Positions 28,703 to 37,604 of a stretch of 64,000 nucleotides of DNA are shown here, one piece after another. The notes under the pieces were generated by a model. The model was not told where the DNA came from. It searched no databases and saw only the letters and a program-made list of their open reading frames with translations. A program made the position numbers and the translations under genes. Where the stretch lies: NCBI RefSeq assembly GCF_014641595.1, contig NZ_BMIA01000001.1, positions 1,672,425 to 1,736,424 on the forward strand. The letters are read 5' to 3'. This stretch comes from Dyadobacter endophyticus. Its GTDB lineage: Bacteria; Bacteroidota; Bacteroidia; Cytophagales; Spirosomataceae. Numbering within the stretch: position 1 is the first letter of the stretch; each line of letters starts with the position of its first letter.

Positions 28703-29788
28703 ATGAGCTTACACCGAATATTTACTGTGGAGGAACTGGCGACGGACGAATCGTTCCGACGTTGGGTTATGGCGCCTACACCGGAACTCGACCGTTACTG
28801 GCAGCAGTGGTTACTACAAAATGCCGACCGTGCGGGCGTCGCGGCACGTGCACGGGAGCTGGTGCTCGCGGTGCATGACCTCTATAAAGATGATCTTTCG
28901 GACGAAATGCTGCGGCACGAAATCGCGGAGATCACGCGTATTGCCGAAGTACGAAAAGCGGAAGGCCATATGCCTTTCTATCAGCGCGCAGTGTGGAGGG
29001 CGGCGGCTGTGCTGTTGCTCACCGGTGGTCTGAGCTGGCTTTACTACACGTCCCATAACACGATAGCGCCGTCCGGTAAAGGGCAGGAAATCACAATGGG
29101 CCAGGAAATGCTGATCAAAACCAACGCTACGGAAGTGGAAATGACCGTGCTCTTGAGCGACAAAAGCGTAGCTACACTGGCGAAAGGCAGCAGCATCCGG
29201 TATCCGCGGCAATTCGCTGCCGGAGAGCGCCAAGTGTACCTGACGGGCGAGGCGTTTTTCGACGTAGCCAAGAATCCCAGACAGCCATTCCTGGTATATA
29301 CCAATGAAACCGTCACGAAAGTGCTCGGTACGAGCTTCCGTATCAAGGCATTTGAGGGTGATAATACGGAAATGATTGCCGTTAAAACCGGTCGCGTATC
29401 GGTGTATGCCAAGAAGGAATATGAAATCTCACGAGGAGCTAAACCGGCCGGTGTTATCCTGAACCCTAATCAGCAGGTGGTTTTCAACCGTAAGGACAAC
29501 AAGCTCGAAAAGGCCGTTACGGCCAATCCGGTGCTACTCGCCGAATCGGCAGTGCAGAAAGAGCAGGTGTTCGACGACAAGCCGGTCGCCGAAGCATTCG
29601 ATGCGCTGGGCAAAGCTTACGGCATCAGCATCGTGTACAACGCCGAAACGGTTTCCAACTGCATGATCAGTGCGCAGTTTAGCGAAGAAAATCTGAAACA
29701 ACGATTGAATGCAATATGCCAGGCCATCGGTGCCGGCTATGATATGGAGAATGGTCGCGTTGTGATCAGTTCCAAAGGATGTAATTAA
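28703..29788 (+). CDS. FecR-family anti-sigma factor
   Basis: The ATG at 28703 (MSLHRIFTVEELATDESF) gives 361 residues. The cytoplasmic N-terminal part (about 1-95), which would bind the ECF sigma factor, includes RRWVMAPTPELDRYWQQWL. One membrane helix, AAAVLLLTGGLSWLYY, lies near residue 100. The periplasmic FecR domain (GQEMLIKTNATEVEMTVLLS, VYLTGEAFFDVAKNPRQPFL) is followed by a C-terminal DUF4974 region (KPVAEAFDALGKAYGISIVY) that contacts the STN domain of SusC. It transmits the transporter signal across the inner membrane. Confidence 0.95.
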   Translation: MSLHRIFTVEELATDESFRRWVMAPTPELDRYWQQWLLQNADRAGVAARARELVLAVHDLYKDDLSDEMLRHEIAEITRIAEVRKAEGHMPFYQRAVWRAAAVLLLTGGLSWLYYTSHNTIAPSGKGQEITMGQEMLIKTNATEVEMTVLLSDKSVATLAKGSSIRYPRQFAAGERQVYLTGEAFFDVAKNPRQPFLVYTNETVTKVLGTSFRIKAFEGDNTEMIAVKTGRVSVYAKKEYEISRGAKPAGVILNPNQQVVFNRKDNKLEKAVTANPVLLAESAVQKEQVFDDKPVAEAFDALGKAYGISIVYNAETVSNCMISAQFSEENLKQRLNAICQAIGAGYDMENGRVVISSKGCN

Positions 29789-30002
29789 TCTCTCTAAACC
29801 CTTTTCAGGACTAAAATCAACTACCATTAATCCCAAATTTCGCCTATGATATACCAGTAACTCTGCTCCCCTTTGAATGATAAAGAGCCAGTGATGATTG
29901 CGCCATCACCGGCCCTGCTACTCCCCTCGCCCGGACTGGAATCTGTGGCGTACAGGAGCGTTTTGTCCCATCATTTCAATTCAGAACAAAACTTTCAAAA
30001 AT

Positions 30003-33000
30003 ATGAAAAAACACCGACATCTATCCCGGCTACTTTACAGGGTTATGAGAATATCACTTTACCAATTATTAATTGCCTTTATCTTTGCCTCAGTGTCGGC
30101 AGCGGGCACCGTTGGGGCACAGGATATTCTGAACCAGAAGATCACAATCCAGGTCAGTAACCTCGAAATGAAGACGGTACTGAACAAACTCAACAAGCTG
30201 ACACAGTTGCGTTTCACGTACAGTTCTTCGCTGATCAAATCGCAAAGAAAAGTTTCCATCAATGCCGTCGACAGGTCGCTTGGCGATATTCTGGACGACC
30301 TTTTCAAACCTGCCAACATCACTTACAAGATCGAAGGCAAGCAGGTTGTGCTGATTAAAAACGCCGCCGAACCCGGCAGCGCATTACCCGAAGTGATCCG
30401 CAACCAAAGCGACATCGACCGGAATATCACAGGAAAGGTGACCGACGAAAAGGGTTATCCCCTGCCCGGCGTGAACATCGTCGTGAAAGGCACGAAAGTA
30501 GGAACCGCCACGAATGCCGAGGGCTCATTCCAGCTAAGCGTGCCCGATGGCGGCGGCATGCTGGTGTTCTCGTCTGTCGGCTTCACGCCCCAGGAAATAC
30601 CGTTGGGTAACCAATCGAATTACGACATTTCCATGACCCCCGACGTCCGCAACCTCGAAATGGTGGTGGTAACGGCGCTGGGTATCAAGCGGGATGCCAA
30701 AAAGCTGGGATATTCGACGGCAACGGTTAATACCGAAGAATTGACTACCAACCGCACCACCAACCTGGGTAACAGCCTGCAAGGCAAAGTAGCCGGTCTC
30801 AACGTAACACCACCCGCGAGCGGTCCCGGCGGTTCTACCAAGATCCGTATCCGCGGCCAGTCGTCATTCGGAGGCAACAACTCACCGCTGATCATTGTAA
30901 ACGGCATTCCGATCAATAACAGCAGCGTTTCGGCGGGCGGCTCTAATGGAAACGGTACAGGTAACCCTACGGGCGGTTCTTCCGATGCGGGGGATGGTCT
31001 GCAAAGCATTAACCAGGACGACATCGAGTCGATGACCGTATTGAAAGGCGCCGCTGCGGCCGCATTGTATGGCTTCCGTGCGAAAGACGGTGCGATTATC
31101 ATCACGACCAAAAGCGGCAGCAAAACCACCGGCATCGGCGTGGAGCTGAACTCGAATTTCCAGGCCCAGGAAGCATTGGATTACACCGATTTTCAATACG
31201 AATACGGCCAGGGAGAGTTTGGAAAACGCCCTACCACCGTGGCCGAAGCTCAAAGCTCGGGCGTTTTTGCATTTGGCGAGAAGCTCGACGGCAAACCTAC
31301 ACCGCAGTTCGACGGCAGTACCCAGCCTTACGTAGCCCACAAAGACCGTATCAAGCAGTTTTACCGCACAGGAACCAGTTTTACCAATTCAGTTGCATTA
31401 TCAGGTGGTAATGAAAAAGGAAATTTCCGCCTCTCTTTTGCCAATACCGATGCCAATGCGATCATGCCGAATTCGGCTTATCATAAAAAAATCTTCAACC
31501 TGGGGTTGAACTACAAGTTTACCAAAAAGCTTTCCGCGCAACTGAACGCAAACTATTCCAACGAGTATAACAAAAACCCGCCGCAGATCGGTATTCAGGA
31601 CATGAATGCGAACACCACCATTTATACCCTGGCTACGAGCATCGACACCGACTGGCTCAAAAACCGCAAGGACGCCAACGGTAACGAAATGCCCCTGGCG
31701 CGTTTCACCAACCGCAACAACCCTTATTGGGTGGCCTACGACCGCTTCGAAAACGTGCGCCGCGACCGGATTTTTGGAAATACTTCGGTACGCTACGATT
31801 TCACCGACTGGTTGTTCGTCCAGGGTCGCATCGGGCAGGATTATTACACGCGTCCGTACAATTACAACCGCCCGACGGGTACACGCTCAATCGGTGCCGT
31901 GGCGACCGGTTTCAACGGTTATTACTACCAGGATGTAGCCACTTTCCGCGAGCGTAACATGGACATCCTCATCGGCGCCAACAAGTCGTTCGGAGATTTC
32001 GGCATCGACATTACATTGGGTGGCAACCAGATGCTGCAGGTAAGCGACAATGTGTCTACCGCCGTAACCAACTTCTACGTGCGCGACCTGTACACCATCG
32101 CCAACGGTCAGGTCAAAAACCCGAATTACGGTTATAGTAAAAAGAAGGTTAACTCTATTTACGGATCGGCTGAATTTTCCTACAAAAACTTCCTGTTTGT
32201 GAATGTGACGGGACGCAACGACTGGTTCTCTACTTTGAACCCACAATCAAACAGCTACTTATACCCATCCGTGAGTGGCAGCTTTGTGTTCAGCCAGGCT
32301 TTCGCTAATGCACCTGACTGGCTCACATATGGCAAGCTCCGCGCTGCTTATGCGGAAGTAGGTGGTGATACCGACCCGTATTCCAACAACCTGTATTACG
32401 CTATCAATGCGAACCCTTTCAATGGAACGGCGCTGGGCAACCTGCCGTCCACCGTCAGCCCGAATGCGAACCTCCGCCCGCTTAAAGTGAAGGAAACGGA
32501 AGTCGGCCTGGAATTGAAGACATTCGACAGCCGCCTGAACCTCGACCTCTCGTTGTACCGCAAAAACACGGTGGATGAGATTCTGAACGTCAGCATTTCG
32601 AACACTTCCGGTTTCAGCCAAACGAAGGTGAATGTGGGTAAGCTGCGTAACCAGGGCGTGGAGTTTTTGCTCACCGTCGTACCAGTACGCAACGACAATT
32701 TCACCTGGGAAACCAGCTTCAACGGCAGCTATAACATCAGCAAGGTGATCGAACTTGCTGAAAGACAGGAGCGTTTCGACGTCGGCACCGGCGAATTCTT
32801 CGGTATTGTGTCACATGAAGTGGGCAAGCCGCTTGCCTCCCTCCGTGGTTTCGACTACAAGCGCGATGCGCAGGGCCGCATTATTACCTCGGGTGGTCTG
32901 CCCCAGCAGGGTAACCTCACCACTTTCGGCAGTGCGATCCCGAAATGGGTGGGTGCGTGGGTGAACACGATCAATGTGAAAGGCGTCCGCATTGGCACAC

Positions 33001-33461
33001 AAATCGATTTCAAGGCGGGCAACAAGATCCTCTCGAACTCGAACCTGAACTTCCTGCGTGAAGGACTCTCGAAACCATCGCTTGTAGGCCGCGAAGGTGG
33101 CGTGTTGCTCGAAGGTGTAACCTCTACCGGCGAGCCGAATGCCCAACGGGTGGAAGCACAGCAATTCTATACCGCTTACCGCAGCACCAACCTCGCCTCG
33201 CCATTCGTGTACAACGGTGCATTTGTGCGCTGGAGAACGATCTCGGTGGGCTACGACCTCTCGCGTTTCGTGCGTGATAAGAGCTTCATCAAAGGCCTGA
33301 CACTCTCCGCGATGTGCAACAATGTGCTCATGATCAAGAAATACATCGACAATCTCGATCCCGAAGCACAGGTATCGGCATCAGACAACCTGCAAGGCAT
33401 TGAGACGCATACCTTGCCGACCACGCGGAGCTATGGTATCAACCTGAATATCAAATTGTAA
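30003..33461 (+). CDS. SusC/RagA TonB-linked transporter with STN signalling domain
   Basis: The ATG at 30003 (MKKHRHLSRLLYRVMRISLY) gives 1152 residues; the longer frame from 29898 is unsupported. After the signal peptide an STN domain (about 40-110, FTYSSSLIKSQRKVSINAVD) precedes the carboxypeptidase-regulatory-like domain (NITGKVTDEKGYPLPGVNIV). The plug (VVTALGIKRDAKKLGYSTAT, MTVLKGAAAAALYGFRAKDG) and the barrel ending SYGINLNIKL follow. The STN domain indicates it both imports its ligand and signals through FecR to the ECF sigma factor. SusD follows after 23 nt. Confidence 0.96.
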   Translation: MKKHRHLSRLLYRVMRISLYQLLIAFIFASVSAAGTVGAQDILNQKITIQVSNLEMKTVLNKLNKLTQLRFTYSSSLIKSQRKVSINAVDRSLGDILDDLFKPANITYKIEGKQVVLIKNAAEPGSALPEVIRNQSDIDRNITGKVTDEKGYPLPGVNIVVKGTKVGTATNAEGSFQLSVPDGGGMLVFSSVGFTPQEIPLGNQSNYDISMTPDVRNLEMVVVTALGIKRDAKKLGYSTATVNTEELTTNRTTNLGNSLQGKVAGLNVTPPASGPGGSTKIRIRGQSSFGGNNSPLIIVNGIPINNSSVSAGGSNGNGTGNPTGGSSDAGDGLQSINQDDIESMTVLKGAAAAALYGFRAKDGAIIITTKSGSKTTGIGVELNSNFQAQEALDYTDFQYEYGQGEFGKRPTTVAEAQSSGVFAFGEKLDGKPTPQFDGSTQPYVAHKDRIKQFYRTGTSFTNSVALSGGNEKGNFRLSFANTDANAIMPNSAYHKKIFNLGLNYKFTKKLSAQLNANYSNEYNKNPPQIGIQDMNANTTIYTLATSIDTDWLKNRKDANGNEMPLARFTNRNNPYWVAYDRFENVRRDRIFGNTSVRYDFTDWLFVQGRIGQDYYTRPYNYNRPTGTRSIGAVATGFNGYYYQDVATFRERNMDILIGANKSFGDFGIDITLGGNQMLQVSDNVSTAVTNFYVRDLYTIANGQVKNPNYGYSKKKVNSIYGSAEFSYKNFLFVNVTGRNDWFSTLNPQSNSYLYPSVSGSFVFSQAFANAPDWLTYGKLRAAYAEVGGDTDPYSNNLYYAINANPFNGTALGNLPSTVSPNANLRPLKVKETEVGLELKTFDSRLNLDLSLYRKNTVDEILNVSISNTSGFSQTKVNVGKLRNQGVEFLLTVVPVRNDNFTWETSFNGSYNISKVIELAERQERFDVGTGEFFGIVSHEVGKPLASLRGFDYKRDAQGRIITSGGLPQQGNLTTFGSAIPKWVGAWVNTINVKGVRIGTQIDFKAGNKILSNSNLNFLREGLSKPSLVGREGGVLLEGVTSTGEPNAQRVEAQQFYTAYRSTNLASPFVYNGAFVRWRTISVGYDLSRFVRDKSFIKGLTLSAMCNNVLMIKKYIDNLDPEAQVSASDNLQGIETHTLPTTRSYGINLNIKL

Positions 33462-33484
33462 CCTGACTATTGAACATTGTTTTT

Positions 33485-35017
33485 ATGAAAAGAATATTCA
33501 TATATATCACAGCTTTGAGCGTTCTGGCCGGCGCGAGCTCCTGCGACAGCGGTTTTGAGGAGGTTAACAAAAACCCCGTCCTCGCGACAGACATCGATCC
33601 CATCTACCTGTTCTCCAATGCGGAATTCACGTCTGCCATTGCCACCCAGAACTACCAGATGCAGATCGTGCAACAGATTAATACACCTTACACGGGCGTA
33701 CTCGAAGGCGGGAACCACAATGCCGTTTCCGATCCCAATTCGAATGCAAACTTCAATTCGCTATACCTGCAAAACGGTCCGGTGAACCTGCTGACGACCG
33801 TCCTTTACAAAACCAAGGATGATCCCGCGCGGTCGAACCTGTACCAAATGGCGCGCATCTGGAAGGCTTACGTATTCATGGTTTTGGTGGATACTTACGG
33901 CGACGTACCCTATTTTGAGGCCGGAAAAGCGTTTCTTGAAGGCATTAACCTGCCGAAATATGACGACCAGAAAGTCATTTACGACGACATCCTGAAAGAA
34001 TTGCAGGAAGGTACCAAAGCGCTGGACGCGGGCAAGCCCATTGAAGCGGGTGATTTGTTTTTCAAAGGCAATATCGCGCAATGGAAAAAGCTGGGCAACT
34101 CGCTGCTGCTCCGCGCTGCTATGCGTTATTCCAAAATCGATGCAGCGAAAGCTAAGCAATATGTGGCGGTGGCTGTCGACCCGGCGAATGGCGGCTTGCA
34201 AAGCTCCAACGCCGACAACGCGCTGATCGCATTCAACAGCACATTTAACCACCCGCTGGCCAACTATTTCCAGGGAACCGAGCGCGGTAATGTGTATCTG
34301 GGCAAAGCATTGGTCGATTTTCTCAAAGAAACGAGCGACCCGCGCATCCGTGTGATCGCAGTGAAATACGAAACGCCCGGCAACCCACTCGCTACTGCCG
34401 GGGCCGAAGATACCGCGCCTGCGAACCAGGAAGGAATGCCCTACGGCTACAATGAATCGACGATCGCGAATGCGCCCGGTTTTCCGGGCAAGATTGGTTC
34501 TGCATTCAAATATTCGCAGATCAACCGCCGCACGCTGGGCAAAATCGATGCACCGGAGTTCTTCATCACCTGGTCCCAAACCAGCCTCCTGCTCGCGGAA
34601 GCGGTGCAGCGCGGATGGGCCACGGGCGACGTGAAGGCATTGTACGAAACAGGCGTGCGCGCACATATGAACCAGATGGCCACCTACGACGTGCTTGCCA
34701 CCATTCCGACCGCAAGCCAGGACGCATTCCTGACGGCGAACCCGTTCCTACCTGCCAAAGCGTTGGAGCAGATCAACAACCAGTACTGGATCTCCTCGTT
34801 CCTCAACGGCTCCGAAGCCTGGGCCAACTTCCGCAGAAGCGGCTTCCCGGTACTTCCTGTGAACAATTACCCGGGTAAGGACCCGTCGGTGAAAGATTTT
34901 ATCAAGAGATTGGTGTACCCTGTGCTCGAACGCTCTGTCAACGAGGCCAACTATAAGGCGGCTATCGCCAGAATGGGGCCCGACGAGCTTGGAACACCCG
35001 TTTTTTGGGATAAATAA
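33485..35017 (+). CDS. SusD/RagB-like nutrient-binding outer-membrane lipoprotein
   Basis: The ATG at 33485 gives 510 residues with signal MKRIFIYITALSVLAGASSC and the lipidated Cys at about residue 20. The SusD-like_2 pattern is clear: GFEEVNKNPVLATDIDPIYL, VDTYGDVPYFEAG, LLLAEAVQRGW, and the C-terminal QINNQYWISSFLNGSEAWAN. It is the surface lid of the STN-SusC transporter encoded 23 nt upstream. The following RraA-like and enolase-like genes suggest that an organic acid or sugar acid, rather than a polysaccharide, is the cargo. That is inference. Confidence 0.95.
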   Translation: MKRIFIYITALSVLAGASSCDSGFEEVNKNPVLATDIDPIYLFSNAEFTSAIATQNYQMQIVQQINTPYTGVLEGGNHNAVSDPNSNANFNSLYLQNGPVNLLTTVLYKTKDDPARSNLYQMARIWKAYVFMVLVDTYGDVPYFEAGKAFLEGINLPKYDDQKVIYDDILKELQEGTKALDAGKPIEAGDLFFKGNIAQWKKLGNSLLLRAAMRYSKIDAAKAKQYVAVAVDPANGGLQSSNADNALIAFNSTFNHPLANYFQGTERGNVYLGKALVDFLKETSDPRIRVIAVKYETPGNPLATAGAEDTAPANQEGMPYGYNESTIANAPGFPGKIGSAFKYSQINRRTLGKIDAPEFFITWSQTSLLLAEAVQRGWATGDVKALYETGVRAHMNQMATYDVLATIPTASQDAFLTANPFLPAKALEQINNQYWISSFLNGSEAWANFRRSGFPVLPVNNYPGKDPSVKDFIKRLVYPVLERSVNEANYKAAIARMGPDELGTPVFWDK

Positions 35018-35047
35018 TGACTATTACTAACCCTTAATTATTCATTT

Positions 35048-35980
35048 ATGCTTAAACAAACCTTGCTTGCAGGGGCGTTTGTGCTGGGAAGCCTTGCTTC
35101 CCACGCACAAGCGATCTCCCCTACTCCTGACCAGATTAAAGCCTACACCTCCGGCTGGAAAGGGGCACGATCGCCGGATGGCCGTCCGCACGTGTCGGAT
35201 GCGATCCTGGCCCGTCTGAAAAACATTTCCATGGAAGAAGCCTGGGGCGTGCTGCGCAACAAAGGCTACCACAATCAGTTTGAAGGCGAATGGCAGCTGA
35301 TCCACAACGACAGCACCATGACCGGCCGCGTGGTAACGGCGCAATACATGCCCGCCCGCCCCGATTTGCAGGACCTGGTGAAAGAAACCGGTAAAAAAGA
35401 AGGCCGCGTGCAAACCGGCGGTACCAACTCCTGGCCGATTGACGTGCTCAAAGAAGGCGATGTATACGTGGCCGACGGCTACGGCAAGATCGCCGACGGT
35501 ACGCTCATCGGTGACAACCTGGGCAACTCCATTTATGCCAAATCCAAGCGCGGGGTAATCTTTTACGGCTCCGTACGCGATGTAGAAGGGTTGAGCGAGA
35601 TCAACGGTTTCAATGCCTGGATCAAAGGTCAGGACCCTTCATATATTCAGCAAATGATGCTTACCAACATCAACACCCCGATCCGCATTGGTCGCGCGGT
35701 GGTACTTCCGGGGGATGTCGTTTTGGCTAAAAAATACGGGACGATCTTTATTCCGGCGCATTTGGTGGAAGATCTCGTGATTACTTCCGAGGTAACGGCC
35801 CTGCGCGACGAGTTCGGGCACCTACGCCTGCGCGAGGGCAAATACACGCCCGGGGAAATCGATACGAAATGGTCGGATGTGATCCAGAAGGACTTTTTGA
35901 ACTGGGTAAATAATTACCCCGGCAAGTTGCCGATGACGAAGAAGGAGCTGGACGATTACTTGAAGGAAAGGAATTATTAG
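35048..35980 (+). CDS. exported RraA-like (HMG aldolase superfamily) protein
   Basis: The 310-residue protein has a signal peptide (MLKQTLLAGAFVLGSLASHA) and then an RraA-like fold: VTAQYMPARPDL, DVYVADGYGKIADGTLIGDN with the GDNLG catalytic loop, GVIFYGSVRDVEGL carrying the Arg-Asp pair, and PGDVVLAKKYGTIFIPAHLV. Relatives include 4-hydroxy-4-methyl-2-oxoglutarate/oxaloacetate aldolases and RNase E regulators. The Gly-Asp-Asn and Arg-Asp elements favour a metal-dependent lyase. Export is unusual for this fold, which is normally cytosolic. It lies between SusD and the Tat-exported enolase-superfamily gene and probably acts on the same compound. Confidence 0.82.
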   Translation: MLKQTLLAGAFVLGSLASHAQAISPTPDQIKAYTSGWKGARSPDGRPHVSDAILARLKNISMEEAWGVLRNKGYHNQFEGEWQLIHNDSTMTGRVVTAQYMPARPDLQDLVKETGKKEGRVQTGGTNSWPIDVLKEGDVYVADGYGKIADGTLIGDNLGNSIYAKSKRGVIFYGSVRDVEGLSEINGFNAWIKGQDPSYIQQMMLTNINTPIRIGRAVVLPGDVVLAKKYGTIFIPAHLVEDLVITSEVTALRDEFGHLRLREGKYTPGEIDTKWSDVIQKDFLNWVNNYPGKLPMTKKELDDYLKERNY

Positions 35981-35982
35981 CG

Positions 35983-36007
35983 CGCGGTCCATAGTCGGCG
36001 GTCAAAA
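35983..36007 (-). repeat. short dispersed repeat (GACCGCCGA..ATG motif)
   Basis: Read on the minus strand the segment contains TTTTGACCGCCGACTATGGA. The hairpin at 57712-57736 contains TGACCGCCGAACATGAATCG, sharing GACCGCCGA and the ATG spacing. It lies directly after the RraA-like stop codon. Two similar copies in non-coding DNA suggest a dispersed element, but this is a comparison by eye. Confidence 0.4.
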
Positions 36008-36035
36008 CAAATCACGATACTAAACTCAAATCCCG

Positions 36036-37520
36036 ATGAAAAACATTTTAAAGCAAATCATTGAATCGAATAAACAAGTTGAAAGCGCTGAAAAAGCGGT
36101 CGCAGCGGCAGAAATTGCTAACCCTGCTACCGGGGATAGCCGTCGTAATTTCTTGCGCAAAACCGCGGTAGGCGGCATTGCGTTAGGGGGTTTCATGTCG
36201 ATGTCGACCGAGGATACCATTGCGCAAGCCACTTCCAAAGTAAGCCGTGCTTCCAAACCTTCGGAATTGAAAATCACCGACTTGCGGTATTGCATTGTAC
36301 AGAATGTGGGCCGGACGCCCATTATCCGCATCGATACCAACCAAGGGATTTACGGCCTTGGCGAGGTGCGCGACGGCGCCGACGAGCGTTATGCATTGTT
36401 CCTCAAAAGCCATTTGTTAGGCCAAAACCCCTGCAATGTGGAGCAGCTGTTCAAATCGATCAAGCAGTTTGGTTACCATGGCCGTCAGGCGGGTGGCGTG
36501 TGCGGCGTGGAAATGGCGCTCTGGGACCTTTGTGGAAAGGCTTACGGCGTGCCATGCTGGCAGCTGCTCGGCGGTCGCTACCGCGATAAGGTTCGCTTGT
36601 ACGCGGACACGCCCGAGTCGAACGATATCAACGAGTTTAAGCAAAAGATCAAATTCCGTACGCAGGACCAGGGCTACACGTGGTTGAAAATGGATATTTC
36701 GATCGGAATGCTACGGAACAATGAAGGCAGCGTTGTGAATAACAAGGTGTGGGGTGGCGGTTTCTCCCAATGGGCCGGCGATTACCATTCCTATGCCAAT
36801 ACCAAACACCCTTTCACCGCGATCCAGATCACACCGAAAGGATTGGAAGAAATGGCAAAAGTAGTGGAAGAAGTGCGCGGCGTGGTCGGATATGAGATAC
36901 CGCTTTCTTCCGACCACTACGGCCATTTTGATCTTAACAACGGCATTCGCCTTGGAAAAGCGCTCGACAAATACCGCCTCGCGTGGTTCGAAGACATGGT
37001 GCCCTGGGAATACACCGATCAGTGGAAAACCATCTCGGATGCGCTGGAAACGCCGACGCTCACCGGCGAGGACATTTACCTCAAAGAAGGTTTCAAAGCA
37101 TTGATCGAACAGCGCGCGGTAGACATCGTCCACCCCGATTTGGCTTCGTCGGGCGGCTTGCTTGAAACGAAACGTATCGGCGATTACGCTGAGGATCATG
37201 GCATTGCGATGGCGATGCACTTCGCCGGTACGCCGGTAAGCTTTATGGCCAACGTGCATTGCGCAGCCGCCACGCAGAACTTCCTGGCATTGGAACACCA
37301 TTCGGTGCATGTGCCGTGGTGGGAAAGCCTCGTGAAAACCACCGACGGTCGCAAGCTGATCGACAAAGGGTATGCGCCTGTGCCTTTGGAAGCGCCCGGC
37401 CTCGGCATCGAGCTCGTTGAAGAAGAGGTTAAAAAACACCTGCATCCGAAGGACAAATCGTTCTTCGCCCCAACGCCCGACTGGAACGAAAAACGTTCGC
37501 ACGACCGTCTTTGGAGCTAG
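36036..37520 (+). CDS. Tat-exported enolase-superfamily (mandelate racemase-like) protein
   Basis: The 494-residue protein carries a twin-arginine signal, SRRNFLRKTAVGGIALGG (Arg36-Arg37), after a 34-residue lead. The N-terminal capping domain (KITDLRYCIVQNVGRTPIIR) is followed by a barrel with the metal-ligand pattern of the muconate-lactonising/mandelate-racemase group: Asp in IPLSSDHYGHF, Glu in AWFEDMVPWE, Glu in TGEDIYLKEG. The His in MAMHFAGTPVS may be a catalytic base. It is probably an acid-sugar dehydratase or epimerase acting in the periplasm, folded with Mg2+ before export. It ends the operon that starts with the ECF sigma gene. Confidence 0.88.
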   Translation: MKNILKQIIESNKQVESAEKAVAAAEIANPATGDSRRNFLRKTAVGGIALGGFMSMSTEDTIAQATSKVSRASKPSELKITDLRYCIVQNVGRTPIIRIDTNQGIYGLGEVRDGADERYALFLKSHLLGQNPCNVEQLFKSIKQFGYHGRQAGGVCGVEMALWDLCGKAYGVPCWQLLGGRYRDKVRLYADTPESNDINEFKQKIKFRTQDQGYTWLKMDISIGMLRNNEGSVVNNKVWGGGFSQWAGDYHSYANTKHPFTAIQITPKGLEEMAKVVEEVRGVVGYEIPLSSDHYGHFDLNNGIRLGKALDKYRLAWFEDMVPWEYTDQWKTISDALETPTLTGEDIYLKEGFKALIEQRAVDIVHPDLASSGGLLETKRIGDYAEDHGIAMAMHFAGTPVSFMANVHCAAATQNFLALEHHSVHVPWWESLVKTTDGRKLIDKGYAPVPLEAPGLGIELVEEEVKKHLHPKDKSFFAPTPDWNEKRSHDRLWS

Positions 37521-37531
37521 GTTTTTGAAAA

Positions 37532-37560
37532 ATGGTAGGGCGCGAAGTCCTACCATCTTT
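37532..37560 (+). terminator. hairpin terminator after the SusCD-RraA-enolase operon
   Basis: ATGGTAGG (37532-37539) pairs with CCTACCAT (37549-37556), extended by a G-T pair inside, with a loop of about 7 nt and a short T stretch. It separates the operon from the antiporter gene. Confidence 0.6.
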
Positions 37561-37604
37561 CGCCTTAATTCAGTATTTTGCGCGCTTCACTCTCATATGT
37601 ACTG

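Noticed and set aside
29898..30002. N-terminal extension of the STN-SusC gene
   Set aside because: The extension is Arg/His/Pro-rich and would bury the signal peptide; the ATG at 30003 gives a normal SusC start.
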